Shown: in pieces, positions 1 to 11,500 of the stretch
Numbering within the stretch: position 1 is the first letter of the stretch
Layout: the number at the start of each line of letters is the position of its first letter
Assembly: GCF_001039355.2 (NCBI RefSeq)
Contig: NW_019776065.1
Span: 44,596 to 108,595 of the forward strand
Source of the DNA: Lingula anatina
Taxonomy: Eukaryota; Brachiopoda; Lingulata; Lingulida; Lingulidae
DNA length: 64,000 nucleotides
Reading direction: 5' to 3'
The notes under the pieces: model-generated
Told to the model about the DNA's origin: nothing
Seen by the model: the letters and a program-made list of their open reading frames with translations, nothing else
Database searches by the model: none
Translations under genes and position numbers: made by a program

Positions 1-1226
1 TCTCTACACAGAAATGCTTGTCACAGTTATAGCTAGTCTTCTTTTAATGGATTTAAAAAACATTTAAGAATTTATGTCTTAGTTGAAATAATTTAAATCT
101 GATGCTACGTGAGTTTTGGACGTGACAAGTGTGGCAATTCCTAATGTAATGACAGTCTCATACACGGGGCGGATCCAGAGCTATTTACTGACAGTATTCC
201 AAATTAGCTTTGTTGATTTTTGAATGTCTTCCGACAGAAAAAAATAGATAATCGTCAAACTAAACTTAGACTCAGAAGACTGCCTCAATCCGCCCCTGTT
301 ATTACAACTGTGTTATTGTGGGATTATTACAAATTAATAACAAGGACCTTGATATTTAAATGTTAATTTGATTAAAATCGTACAACTCCCTCACCAGTTT
401 TCAAGAACTACGTGTCTAATGATACTTTTTTAAACATGATTTTGTCTGACCAGATCAGGGAGAGAAGAGAAGGAAAGCTAGAGAACGATTAGACATCTAG
501 GAGTATAGCCCCAATCTCCCTCCTTGTCATAATGTAAATATTACTGCAATAAAAATCCTTTAGAAAATATTACAACACCTGAATTCGATTAGAATCGTAA
601 ACGGTATAAACAACTAACCAGAAAGAATCATAGAAATTTGTAAAGAACGTTTGGAGATATCTCTCCCCCCCCCCCCCAATAAAACTGAGACGGAAAACGT
701 AACCGTTTTCGTTAAAGCAGGGCGCAAACTCACCTTCTTCAACTGAAATTGTCTCTTTTTGAACCCCCTCTTTGTCAGAGCGAACACTGAAGGTTTATGC
801 AGAAAAGATAAAATTCGAAACATTTCTTTTCCGCGTCTTGTCAAAATTATACTATCGGACTCCTACAAACTGTATCTAAACTGCTGTTGTAGAAAATGAT
901 GTAATTGTCGTAAGCCCGTTCTGTCTCGCCCCGACATTAACCACTAAAGTGACATTATGCAACATAACATACATTATTTAGGCGGGGAATAATGTTGCGT
1001 TTGTGTCTTTGAATTTGGGTTATTTTTTCTTCGTCTGTTACGAATGTTGCTTCGAAGTGGGGATATCATATTCCTTTTCATACCAATATCCGCACGTCTC
1101 GTTGTCTGATGTGAAAAAACTCTACCGGCAATGGCTAGTTTAGTGGCCTGTGTACTTTAAACTGAAAATCACACATCTCTGGCATGATGGCAATATATTT
1201 TGTCATAGTGAATTGAATGTATATAT
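1..1226. other. Upstream non-coding DNA
   Basis: AT-rich, with no convincing gene. It holds a small inverted-repeat element (163-298) and a poly-C run near 664-678. Confidence 0.6.
163..298. mobile_element. Small MITE-like element with GGGGCGGAT ends
   Basis: GGGGCGGATCCAG near the left end is matched by AATCCGCCCC at the right end (reverse complement GGGGCGGATT). The element is about 136 bases, with no coding capacity. Short termini of this kind are common in non-autonomous DNA transposons of invertebrates. I could not find a clear target-site duplication. Confidence 0.5.
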
Positions 1227-1474
1227 GACCCCATTCCCATACCTAGATCAATCTAGCAAGATCGAACCATCTACGAGGGGATTCTCGCTAAATCACATTT
1301 AGCTTAAGCGGCTTAGATGCCTGGCACAGCTACTGAAGCTGCTAAATGATAGTTAATTACAGATTCTGTAGGCGCGCCAGACATCAGAGCTGCCTTTGTT
1401 GAGTGCAATTTAGCGAGAAAACCCTCGGAGATGGGTCGATCCTGCTAGATCGATCTAGGTACCGGAATGGGGTC
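1227..1474. mobile_element. MITE family 1, best copy (about 67-bp inverted repeats)
   Basis: The first 67 bases (GACCCCATTCC onward) match the reverse complement of the last 67, with about eight mismatches. TAT flanks both ends. The right arm contains the palindrome CTAGATCGATCTAG (1445-1458). It is 248 bases long and non-coding. Related copies are at 1655-1882, 6770-6992 and 31450-31705. Confidence 0.85.
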
Positions 1475-1654
1475 TATGACAAGTCTCTAATGTCTGGCAC
1501 CAGACAGGTTGATTGTGACAACAATCATTTCTCCTAGGTCACTATCTCAGTGAATCTAGGCATCAGCCATTAGTAAAAAAAGAAGCACACAAGTTATCTT
1601 TGCACTCCTTCGAATAGGAAACCGACCACGCTCTCACAAGTTTATTAAATAAGC

Positions 1655-1882
1655 ATTTAGATCAGCCCAGCGTACTAGCTGAATCGATCCAACTCTGCGG
1701 GAGATTTTCCCTAAGTGCAATCACTGTAATGGGCTTAAATGTCTGACACGCCTCCTCGATTTGCTAAGGGGTAATTAACTAATTAACTAGCTACTCAAGG
1801 AGGCGTGTCAGACAATTAAGCTGCTAATACTGAATGCACTTTTGTAGCCAGAATCCCCTGGTAAGTAGATGGATTCATCTGG
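1655..1882. mobile_element. MITE family 1, diverged copy
   Basis: Inner arms around TGTCTGACACGCCTCCT (1739 onward) and its reverse complement (1797-1813) flank a TTAATTA-rich centre. The outer arms, with GATCGATCCAACTCTGC and GAATCCCCTGG, resemble those of 1227-1474 and 31450-31705. Ends are approximate. Confidence 0.7.
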
Positions 1883-2560
1883 TGTGAAGTTTGAATCTGA
1901 ACGAGGTCATAGAAAGACCTCCTTTTTCGATAATCGCCTGCATCGCAATTTCGTTTTTGTAGTCAAATATAGGTCGAACACAGAAACGTAGGCATTACAT
2001 ACACCACTTTTGTTGTTGTTTCTTTTTTTTTTTTGTTGTTGTTGGCTTTGTACGACAAATATAGTTGAAAGGGAGAGTGTTGAAGCTAATTGCATTTTAG
2101 TTGCTTTCAAGCTGTGTCACAGCTATTAAATGTATAAGCGACATCAGGTCAGAAAGACAGGAGAGAGAGAAAAAAAGACTAAAAATCCGGGGTTTGCTTT
2201 GCAAAATAACGTAAGTCTGAATAGTAGTCTAAACGTTTAGACTAACATTTTAGTTTGCTTTGACACGAGACAAACCAATAGATCTTATTATGAGGTTAAG
2301 TATTATATCCAGTCTACACCACGAAACGGTGCAGAGTAACACAATTTATGTCTCCTTGATCTAAGCTGATGTAAGAAATAGGATCTGTCATTTAAAAGAA
2401 TGGAACAAACTGAAGTGTGATTTTCGAAATTTGGCCGATGAAGGCCGCTTTTTATGGAAGTCCCATTAATAAAAAGAAATAAAGCATATTAATAATAAAC
2501 ATCGAATAATGTTGATAAATGATATAAACATTATGTGTGCGCCAGAAGTATCTACATTTA

Positions 2561-2740
2561 CAGGCCCGTAGCCAGGGGGGTTCAGGGGGTTCGAACGAAC
2601 CGCCCTTCTTGCTGGGAAAAGATCCACTTTGGATAAAATTTGATTTAGGTACATGAAGTTTTCATGAGAAAAGGTCCACTTTTTCAGAAAACGAACCCCC
2701 CCCCCCCCCCCCCCATTTGAAATTGCTGGCTACGGGCCTG
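2561..2740. mobile_element. MITE family 2: 180-bp element with perfect 15-bp ends
   Basis: CAGGCCCGTAGCCAG at 2561-2575 is the exact reverse complement of 2726-2740. ATTTA lies on both sides as a possible target duplication. The inside carries GTTCGAACGAACC and a poly-C run (2696-2714). The termini are of the hAT-like sort often seen in invertebrate non-autonomous elements; that class assignment is tentative. Confidence 0.8.
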
Positions 2741-3268
2741 ATTTAAAATATAATTCCAAACAAATAGTGCACACATTTCAAATTGTGGGGTTGCAAAGAG
2801 GCCAAGAGAAAGGGGAATTTTTTTTAGGGGGGGGGGAGAAAAAGGAAAGGAAGCACCTCCTAAGCAAGAAGTTACAATGTATAAAGATCCTAAGCTAGGG
2901 GGCACGTTGCCCGCTGTACACTGCCCTACGTATGTATTGTAAATACACAGTGTAGAGCACTACAGTCTGGTGGTCTCTTTGCAACTGCACTGATGTTTGC
3001 AGATGTGAACTCTGTCTATTGAACTACCTATATCTATATTTATTTATTTATTTATTTATTTGTTTATTTATTTATTGTTTGTTTGTTTGGTTACCTTTTG
3101 GTGGCATACTCAAGCGAACTGTCAGTGAAGTAATATAAAGGAATAAAGGAAAAAGCCAATCCATTATTATTAGTAGTAGTAATAGTAGTAATTGTAGTAG
3201 TAGTAGTAGCTTAGTAGTAGTTGGTGTCATCAGTTTGAAATAAAAGAACCGCAGCGGTGGTTATAAAC

Positions 3269-3320
<52 letters not shown>

Positions 3321-4440
3321 TGAAGTTGTAGAAGTAGTATAGTGATAGTATATATATGTAGCAGTGGTATTACATATGTAGAAGTACACGTAATTTTAGT
3401 AGTAAGGTGCATGTACAAGTAGTAATAGTAAAAGTAGTAGTTCTATTTCTAGTTGTAGTACATATGTAGTAGAACATGTAGTTTTAGTAGTAGTAGTAGA
3501 ACATGCAGCAGTAGTATCACAGGAATAGTTGTATTAACATACAGGTCTTATAGTCTAAGTCTACCCGTCACGCTCCACGGTGTCGTCTGCTTTCCTATTT
3601 ACACCGACGCTGAGGTGTGCTGGTAGGTTTTCTTTCCTTAACCACATCACTCTTAATCTCTCTCCGTGTTCTACGGAGAAATCATTAGAGTAATTTAAAT
3701 AAAATCTTCTAAATTTGTAGACCGATGTTTATTAGAGGCTCCACCGAAGTTGACCGAACGTGGACAATTATTGTAAGAAATGCAGATGCACCCAGTTAGG
3801 AGAAATCAGAAGGGGATTAAGCCGTGGAACGCTATGGACACGGCGGTATGCTCATTAAACGGAGTTAAAGTAGGCCCAAAAGACTTAAATCGCGTCCGTG
3901 AAGAGATAGTGCGTACGTTACCATATTCATTTAAAATTAAATCAAATATTTACTTTATTAAAAGTATACAATGCGACTTACAATTTTAGTATAGCAAAGC
4001 CGTTAGTTTATATTCTTGAAAAGTCATCAAGTTTGCCCTATCACCAAGGTTCACAATATCTAAAGCTTCTGACAAAATTATGATCTCTAAACCCTCAAAA
4101 TGATAAATTTATGAGTTCAAAAACCTTGTTTCTAGGTCGTAATTTGTTAACAGTTTCGGATATAGTGTGCGTTGGTGATAATAAAGGACAAATTGTTAAA
4201 AACTGTTGAAATATTTATTTTTATTTAAATAAAATGACCTATCGCAAATTGAAAAGCACGTGACAAACGAATGTTCTAGAATAATGTCAGCATATTAGAT
4301 CTATATCCAGCTATTTCGAAGGCGGGGGGCACGGGGGAGGGGATCTATAAAAATGGATCTTTTTAGCCCGTTAGTTGAACCAAGAATTTGAACCATCTTT
4401 AAAAATGGTATACGAGTACATGTATCACGTAGAAACTTTT
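2741..4440. other. Upstream non-coding DNA with TAG/GTA and TTTA repeats
   Basis: Simple repeats dominate: (TTTA)n near 3041-3076, and (TAG)n tracts at 3160-3215, 3270-3321 and scattered to about 3510. A small open frame at 3780-3989 has no recognisable domain. Confidence 0.7.
3270..3321. repeat. (TAG)n microsatellite
   Basis: About 17 uninterrupted trinucleotides, the longest part of a wider TAG-rich stretch. Confidence 0.95.
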
Positions 4441-4451
4441 CAGCACCAAAG

Positions 4452-4507
4452 GGCGATTCTGTCGACCGCCCCCCCCCCCCNGGCGATTCTGTCGACCGCC
4501 CCCCCCA
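4452..4507. repeat. Direct duplication around an N beside poly-C
   Basis: GGCGATTCTGTCGACCGCC followed by C bases occurs at 4452-4480, and again directly after the N at 4482. This is likely an unresolved join at a homopolymer rather than a real tandem repeat. Confidence 0.8.
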
Positions 4508-5201
4508 AACCCCCATCCCACCCGTGCCAACATGGTATGTGAAATTATCTCGTTTCGGGGACACTTGTTCTTTAATTTTGACGCAACTCTTGGCGTTCAT
4601 TCTGAGGACGAAAAGATAACACATCGATGTCAGTTTTTTTTTTCAATTGAAATATGACTTCACATACCTATTCTGATCGACCGTTTTGTCTTTCTCATAT
4701 ATATTTTATCTTATCTCTGTATAATAAGCATTTCCGAATATTACTTGGGCTCGAACAACGCGGATGTATTGTGAATATTACGCGACCAAATCATCACGAG
4801 CATCATCGACATGTGGATTCATCCAAAATAGAGCCCACCATGCTGTTCCAGAGTACTCTGTCAGAGCTGATGAGGTTTGGAATGTCCTCAACATCGTGAT
4901 GAATGTCTTCAACTTCCTTATGAATGTCTCTAACCACACATTCTGTTTTTCCTGATTTTTCTTTTCCCTCTGAATGTTAGGCCTAGAGTCTCATGCAGAT
5001 TAAATCAGATATAAGTTGACTTTTTGTCCTTTGTTTTGTCAAAGGGACTTGCCAACTCTGCAATATTTTTTTAAGTTTCAAAGGTCATTTGTTTCAGCAC
5101 AGAGATAACATTCATGTGACTGCTAAAGAATTACAAAGAGAACATATATAATATATTGGGATAAACACTGGGGAAATATTTCATTAATTTTTGAATGCGC
5201 A

Positions 5202-5253
<52 letters not shown>

Positions 5254-6103
5254 ACGCTCACCCACACACCCAAAACGACACCCAAATGATAACGGAAGCG
5301 GGGGAGGGGGGTTGATAGAAGTATCAAATCAAAAAGTTGAGGTGAAAAGTCGCTTCAGATGAAGCGCAGAACATGATATAAAGCACATTGTATTTACTTT
5401 ATATACATGTATTTATCAACTTAATATCCTTGTAACAACATGCGTAGCATAATCCAGTTCCGTTTGAAGATATCTGTGACCTGTAGATAAATATTAATCA
5501 TACAGCTCATATTTACATACATAATCGTGAAGTAAACCAAAGATATATCGCCTCAAATCGTATATTATTAGATCATAAAAAAAGACATGGCACTGTATCC
5601 GGGCCTGCGTGGGCATTTTAACATTTAGATGTAATATTGGATTTTAATAAATGCAGAAATTATGAAAAACAAAACATTTTATGTCGGTGTATAATTGTTG
5701 AAATTGTTCATCAATTTTTATTATTGATACACTATGTGAGATTCGATAACTAAGTAGAAATCGCAACACAGTTAAATAAAATTACTTATTGCTAAAGATA
5801 AGAATATTTTAAAGATATTGGTTACCCAGATGTATTTCCTACTATACTAATTATAAAAACATAAATCTAAAAAATGAACTCTCGTTCATATTCAAATAAT
5901 TTCTAATTTAAAAAAATTATAAAATGGCACCTCGTGTCTCTCTGTCTGGACGCACTACTTTCGCCCAGAAACAGCTGTTTCGTAATCTTATTTTGCTGCA
6001 AAAGCAAATGAGTTTGGTCATTTCTAAGTGGTTCGTGTTAAGTGAAACTGGTACCCACTTCAACACCCTGTGTAACAGGAGCTACACGGTGACTCCTCCC
6101 CAC
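4508..6103. other. Upstream non-coding DNA
   Basis: AT-rich, with a (CT)n tract at about 5200-5250 and no recognisable gene. Open frames here are short. Confidence 0.6.
5200..5250. repeat. (CT)n microsatellite
   Basis: About 25 dinucleotides, with a few T interruptions at the left end. Confidence 0.95.
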
Positions 6104-6129
6104 TATGGACAGGTCCCTAGGAAAGGAGG

Positions 6130-6303
6130 CGTTGCCGTGCAGGGGGAGGGGGGGCAGGGGGTTAAAACGAACTGTCCTTTTGGTCGGAAAAAAAGGTTCA
6201 TTCTGAATTATAATTTGTTCTAGGTTTTATGCCATTTCTCGAATAAGGGGTTAAAAGGTCCACCCTTTCAGACATAAGAACCCCTCTTTGAATTTGCTGG
6301 CTA
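6130..6303. mobile_element. Truncated relative of MITE family 2
   Basis: GGGGGTTAAAACGAAC near 6157 and the stretch AAAAGGTCCACC to TTGCTGGCTA (6253-6303) match the inside and right side of 2561-2740. The terminal CAGGCCCGTAGCCAG is not intact at either end. Confidence 0.6.
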
Positions 6304-6769
6304 CCAGCACAAGCTGGACGAATGCATTGCATCGACTAAGCAGCACAATGTTGTCTGTGCTCCTCTAGTAATTTGGTGGCTATCTTGTCGTATTTTTCAG
6401 ATGTTGAGTATATAGCTGTAGGGATTTCCTCAACACTAAATACACACTGTTGCACCTAAGTTTTCACTTCTCGATGTCACCCATGAATGCCGTGACACGC
6501 AGGGTGTGTCTTACACAACGGTGGCTATCACTGGACATATCATGCATTGGATAAATTGTTTGATTGCGCGTGCCTAAAATGCTGTCAAATACACCAACCG
6601 AAAGTATCAACTTAAAGATTTAACGACACTTTTGAGCTTTTAGTATCAATGGTTTGAGTGCACACGTACTGTTACTTATTAAAATTTTTAAACATGGTCG
6701 ACTACACTCGGAGGTTGGGGTTGGGGGTCATCTCCCCTCTCCCTCCACCGACAGAACTTTCTTACAGGT

Positions 6770-6992
6770 CAATCACCCCATTTCCATAGATTAGATCGAC
6801 CTACTTTAGATCGACCTAACTCCCTGGGGGTACACGCTAAATAGCTGTCAGCCGGGCGGACACGAAAGTTAATTACCCCCTTACAGCTTGTAGTAGGCGG
6901 GACGGACATTTAAGTCGGATTATCTGAAAGTAATCTAGTGAGACTCCCCGCGGGGATAGATTGATCTAAAATCTATGGGAATAGAGCCAATG
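6770..6992. mobile_element. MITE family 1, third copy
   Basis: TTCCATAGATT on the left pairs with AATCTATGGGAA on the right. The left arm has AGATCGACCTAACTCC and the GCTAAATAGC step as in family 1. The centre has GTTAATTAC and GGCGGGACGGACATTTAAG, close to the other copies. Confidence 0.7.
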
Positions 6993-7956
6993 AGAACGTG
7001 CTATCGGAAGCTGGTCGGTGTGACAGGAATGGTAGTCCTAGGAATGGTAGTCTGGGTCTCATATGATTAGTACAGATTATTGTTTAGAGCTTTAAGTATC
7101 AGGGCCAGTGTATAAGTTATAATACTGGTGCATCTATGTTATAACTTATTTACTTCTTTAAGATCTATACGGTGACTTGATATGAATCTTCAAAGGCCCA
7201 GTGTATGTAACGGATGTACAAAGTAATGGGGAACTGACTACGGTTCCAAATTATTGCAGACTGCCGTTTTTTACTTGTCACGCCGGAAATGATTTTCGCC
7301 CCTCCCCCACCCCCTTCCTACGTGACACTCCTGTTTTTCTTTAAAAAGACAAAATCTGTCATCTCTGAAGGCTACGCAAACTTCCTCGCAGATTTCCCTC
7401 ATATACTGATGCCCCTGTCTGGATATTCTGTATCTGTAAACATTGTGCAAACCTTTACTCTCGTTTCAAAGACAAAGAGGACTATATACATGTGTATTTT
7501 TGTCACAAAAAATCAAAATCTCATGGGCTGTTTTCTGGGGACAGGAAGAGACAGAAAAAATAAAGGGCTTATCTGATTCTTTTATCTAAATTAACCCGAA
7601 ATAGAAGTTCCAATCCTATTTTATTTGATGGATAAATTCTGCACACCTTATCGTTTCGAATTCCGTATATTTAAACCTCTAATGTTTAACCTGTATATAT
7701 TATCAAAAAACGTCATAACCCACAGCAATGCGGATGCATTTTTGATATTGTGAGATACAACACGCATGATTTTGATTAAAAAAATTCCAAACTACATGAA
7801 TAATTAAAAAAATAATATTCAGAAACGATCATCCCGCCTTCTGCTTCAACATCTTTTCAAGCAACATTTTTATAATCCTGGCATGACTTTCTGACACAGT
7901 GTTTTTAATTTATTTTTATTTTTCTGACACAGTGTTTTTGATTTATTTTACTATTT

Positions 7957-8003
<47 letters not shown>

Positions 8004-8136
8004 CATACAATAGCACGCAAACACACATAAACACACACACACACACACACAGATCTAACTACGTAATTGCGCAAACATGCACCCCCCACACACAAACACA
8101 CGCGCGCAAACCTATCGTGTGTAATTGCGCTGACAT

Positions 8137-8177
<41 letters not shown>

Positions 8178-10141
8178 CATAGAGAAATTGACCCTAAAGT
8201 GAAATTGACATTGAGGTGTAATTGACATAGGATGACCGAATCACGAAGTAAATGTGACATATTTAGGATAACCGTACAAACAGGATTAAGAGAATTACCA
8301 AAACGTGTCGGGATCCAATCCTCGAGCATGTCGCTAGGTGAAGCACGGTTTAAAAAACTATTTTAAGACAGCAAAAGATTTTGCAAGTTTTTAATGAAAG
8401 AAAATGGATGGCAAATAGCACGTGTCTTGGTTAAGAAAAACTGAGAGTTCAGCGATTTGTGTAGTGAAGGAAATGCCAAGCGTATGAAATAATTATTGGA
8501 CTCGGGTTAGAGACGTAAAAAGGTTGAAATTCTTTTTTTTTTCTAACTAACCTGCAATGAAACACTTTACAGACAATTAAGTGCATTCATAATCCGAAAG
8601 TGTAAACTTTAAATCTGCAATGAAATCGCACGGCAAAATGACCGTAGAATTCGGTGTCCAGATTTGGAGACGTGACTGTGGACTGTAGAGATGACATCTT
8701 TCTCGATAAATTTAAATGTCATTCAAAAATACAAAAGGTAACTTTAATATTATTCTGACTTGTTTACTATGCAGTTTTATCAAGGCATTACGCTATCTAA
8801 TGATGATGCAGTAAAACTTTCAGCAACAAATGAATTTTACTGAAAAAAATTCCCCCGGTGAAATGCATCAGAAATAGAAAGAGAAACTGCAGTACCGGGA
8901 GCTTGTCAGTCTAATGGGACGGGGGAGAGGGGTAACAGAATTTACTGTAGGGAATACTTTTGAAAGTATTCATAAAACTATTGTTACCAAGCACAGATAA
9001 CTAAAATATTATTCCGCATGTTTCACAGACACATTTATAGTATTGGTAAATGTCCTGAGTAGTAAATCTTTCGGAAAATATGACAGGCGGGTAGGGAACG
9101 GGAGAAGGGAATAAAAATATCATTTTGGTCTCACCAGAGTTATAGCAAATTAAAAATACTTAAGCATTTTTAGACATATTCGGATATTTTAACAATTTCT
9201 AAAATAGTAAGGCTCTTTTGTCATTGAATTTAAAAAGAATTCGTGGTCGTCTAAATGAAAAGAAAAGGGTGGATAAGTTGGCTGCCTTGAACCTAGACCT
9301 ATATCCCAGGAAATAGATCATTTTCTGATTGACTAGATGCACGAGATTTGAAGACAACTTAATCTACTATCGGTCCAATTATAAAACACTATTTACGAAT
9401 AAGTTGGTGTTAAAGCAATGCTTTTACATTAACTCTAATCTCCGGCCGTTAATTTCCCATTTAGAATTAAGTGGATGCCCATTAACCGTATCTGTCGTTC
9501 ACATGAATGATAGTTACTTAATTAATGGCTTACACAACCACATTTTATGTAATTTAGCTCTCCGCGCCTTTTAATACACCCAATGAAGGAAACGTGAAAA
9601 TAAATCGGTGTTAATCTCGGGAAAAATTTGCTGAAGCTGCAAAAATAAGACGCTGGCACAAAAACAGCGCAAACATCGGTTTAAACAGCTCGTCTCGAAA
9701 TTGGGCGCAATGGCCATGTTTCACTGAAAATGCACTCCCAGCTATTACATAGCGATCATTACGTGTCTAAATATATCCACGGACATACCAAGTTTACTTT
9801 AATCAAAACCATGAAGTTTGTAAAGGACCGTCTACACTCCATGATAAGACGACCATTTTAAATGAGTGAGATTGTTTAAGCAACCTTATCCAGCTGATGG
9901 TGCTGTATTGTGCGGTTTGAATAACTGGATAAATAAATTACCAAATTTATCTTTCTCCGCTTTGAGAAAGTGTTTGCACACTTAATCGCGTCCAAAAAGG
10001 AAACGCTAACTCTTAAGAAAACTCCACTAAAGCTATCGCATGCTTGATCGGGTGTTTGGAGGAATTCGAAGTCACGTGACAGCTTGGCGCGCCTTAATTG
10101 GTCCAAAGTTTGAGAACCGCAACTCCGGAGTGGAAGCCTTG
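6993..10141. other. Upstream flank of the gene, non-coding
   Basis: Microsatellites: (CT)n at 7960-7999 and (CA)n at 8032-8051 and 8138-8175. Elsewhere it is AT-rich with no recognisable gene. The last few hundred bases become more GC-rich towards the start of the mucin gene. Confidence 0.6.
7960..8175. repeat. Compound CT and CA microsatellites
   Basis: (CT)n at 7960-7999, then (CA)n tracts at 8032-8051 and 8138-8175, with short spacers containing ACACACACG-type sequence. Confidence 0.95.
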
Positions 10142-10176
10142 TTAAAAAGGGCCGTCCCCGAGCTTCACGCTTCAGC
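10142..10176 (+). promoter_or_regulatory. Possible core promoter (TATA-like plus initiator-like)
   Basis: A TTAAAAA box at 10142-10148 lies about 32 bases before the A of TCAGC at 10172-10176. That is the normal TATA-to-initiator spacing. It would give a 5' leader of about 116 bases before the ATG at 10290. Both motifs are weak and common in AT-rich DNA, so this is a positional inference only. Confidence 0.3.
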
Positions 10177-10289
10177 GGGAGTCGAGCAAGAAGAGGATAA
10201 AGACTCTTACCGCTAGTTCCCTTATTAGCGTTTACATAATTCCCGAAACGCAACTAGAAATTCAAAGGAGAGCTAGTTTCTTTCCGAAA

Positions 10290-11500
10290 ATGGCACTTCT
10301 ACGTGCCTCTATTATCTGCTGCTTGCTGGCAAGTAGCCTAGCTGCTAACACAAGGTAAGGCTTTTATCAAACTTTAAACAATTTCAGAAATTTTTTCTAC
10401 TGGGCTCGTTTTTTTATGATAAAGAATAACCAGGAAGTATTTTATATTAGTTTTCCAACCACACGATAAGGAATGGATTTTCTCTGCGTACACATGAAAC
10501 TAGCAAAGGAAATATCGTGTTTTTGGATCGAAAACTGAAAAATAGTTGATTTTTGAGCCAATGTTATCTGCGAACTACTGTTCAAGAAGTTCAAGTTCAA
10601 GAATTCCACAGCCCTACGTCTGATCCAAGTCAGCAAGTAGAGAAATACACATGGTCTATTAAAATTGTACCTTTACGATGTTTTCGCTCTTAAAAGTGTC
10701 TTTGAAATCGAGAGCTCGATAGCTTTATACATCAAGTTTAATATGAAACAATGGAAAGCTCATTTATCTAAATACGTAATTAATAATCAAACAATGTTGC
10801 CCATGTATGCCATCTTCCTGTAACCCATTGGCAAAGAAAAAATGGTTTAATCTATTTATTTCTATTCATTTTGCTACTTTAGGGACCATGAAAGGCGGAA
10901 ACGTAGCAGTGCGAATATCCGTAAGTAAAATAATCTTTTACCGATAACTTAAATGTTTGAGTTAGATAATACAGTTTTGCGGTAATACTTAGCAAGATCC
11001 GTTTTTATTATGAATGATCGAGATGAGGAATAAAAAAAGAGATAGGCAAGAGTTAGAGGTAAATTTTTTTATCAGTAATCGTATGGTTATCGTAGAGTTA
11101 TCGTACTTATGTAAGGTATGCCTTTATCGTCTCCTAAATCCTTGCACAAAGCGCAATCTGTCTCCATTCGTTTAGTTTTTTTTTTAACGTCAACCGAATG
11201 TATGACAGAATTTGTTACCGTGTGAAGGGAGCGATGACGAAAAGTAGCTGATAGATTACTCTCTGATATCAGGGGCTTCTAAAGTAAAATACAAAATGAA
11301 AGTATACGATACTCTAATTTTGTAACAGCCTACTGTAGAACACCCAGATAGTACTAACAGATTACTTTGGCATGTATTTGCTTTTAATATATGAAATAAA
11401 AACTGTTTCTGACATTTTTTCTTTTTCGTTATAGTTCGTGCGCCAGACTTGAACGATATGACCGACTTCGGAGGAAACGGTGGTTTCGGGGGCTTCGGCG
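10290..11500 (+). CDS. Exons 1-3: signal peptide, short propeptide with RRKR site, Gly/Phe linker
   Basis: Exon 1 (10290-10354) encodes a typical signal peptide beginning [20 protein letters not shown], with likely cleavage after residue 18 or 19. Exon 2 (10883-10920) adds a charged segment that ends in R-R-K-R at residues 26-29, a furin-type consensus. Exon 3 (11435-11500) gives a short linker with [10 protein letters not shown]. Junction phases are 2, 1 and 1. The predicted propeptide is only about ten residues, far shorter than the D1-D2 propeptide of von Willebrand factor. Whether cleavage occurs is not shown by the sequence. Confidence 0.85.

Noticed and set aside
3160-3510. Regular TAG/GTA spacing considered as a CRISPR-like array
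   Set aside because: It is a trinucleotide microsatellite without distinct spacers, in an animal genome.
3780-3989. Small forward frame of 69 codons upstream
   Set aside because: No domain and no transcript signals. The length is as expected by chance in this AT-rich flank.
5924-6223. 99-codon forward frame
   Set aside because: Its second half lies in the truncated MITE-like element (6130-6303), and the first half has no recognisable feature.
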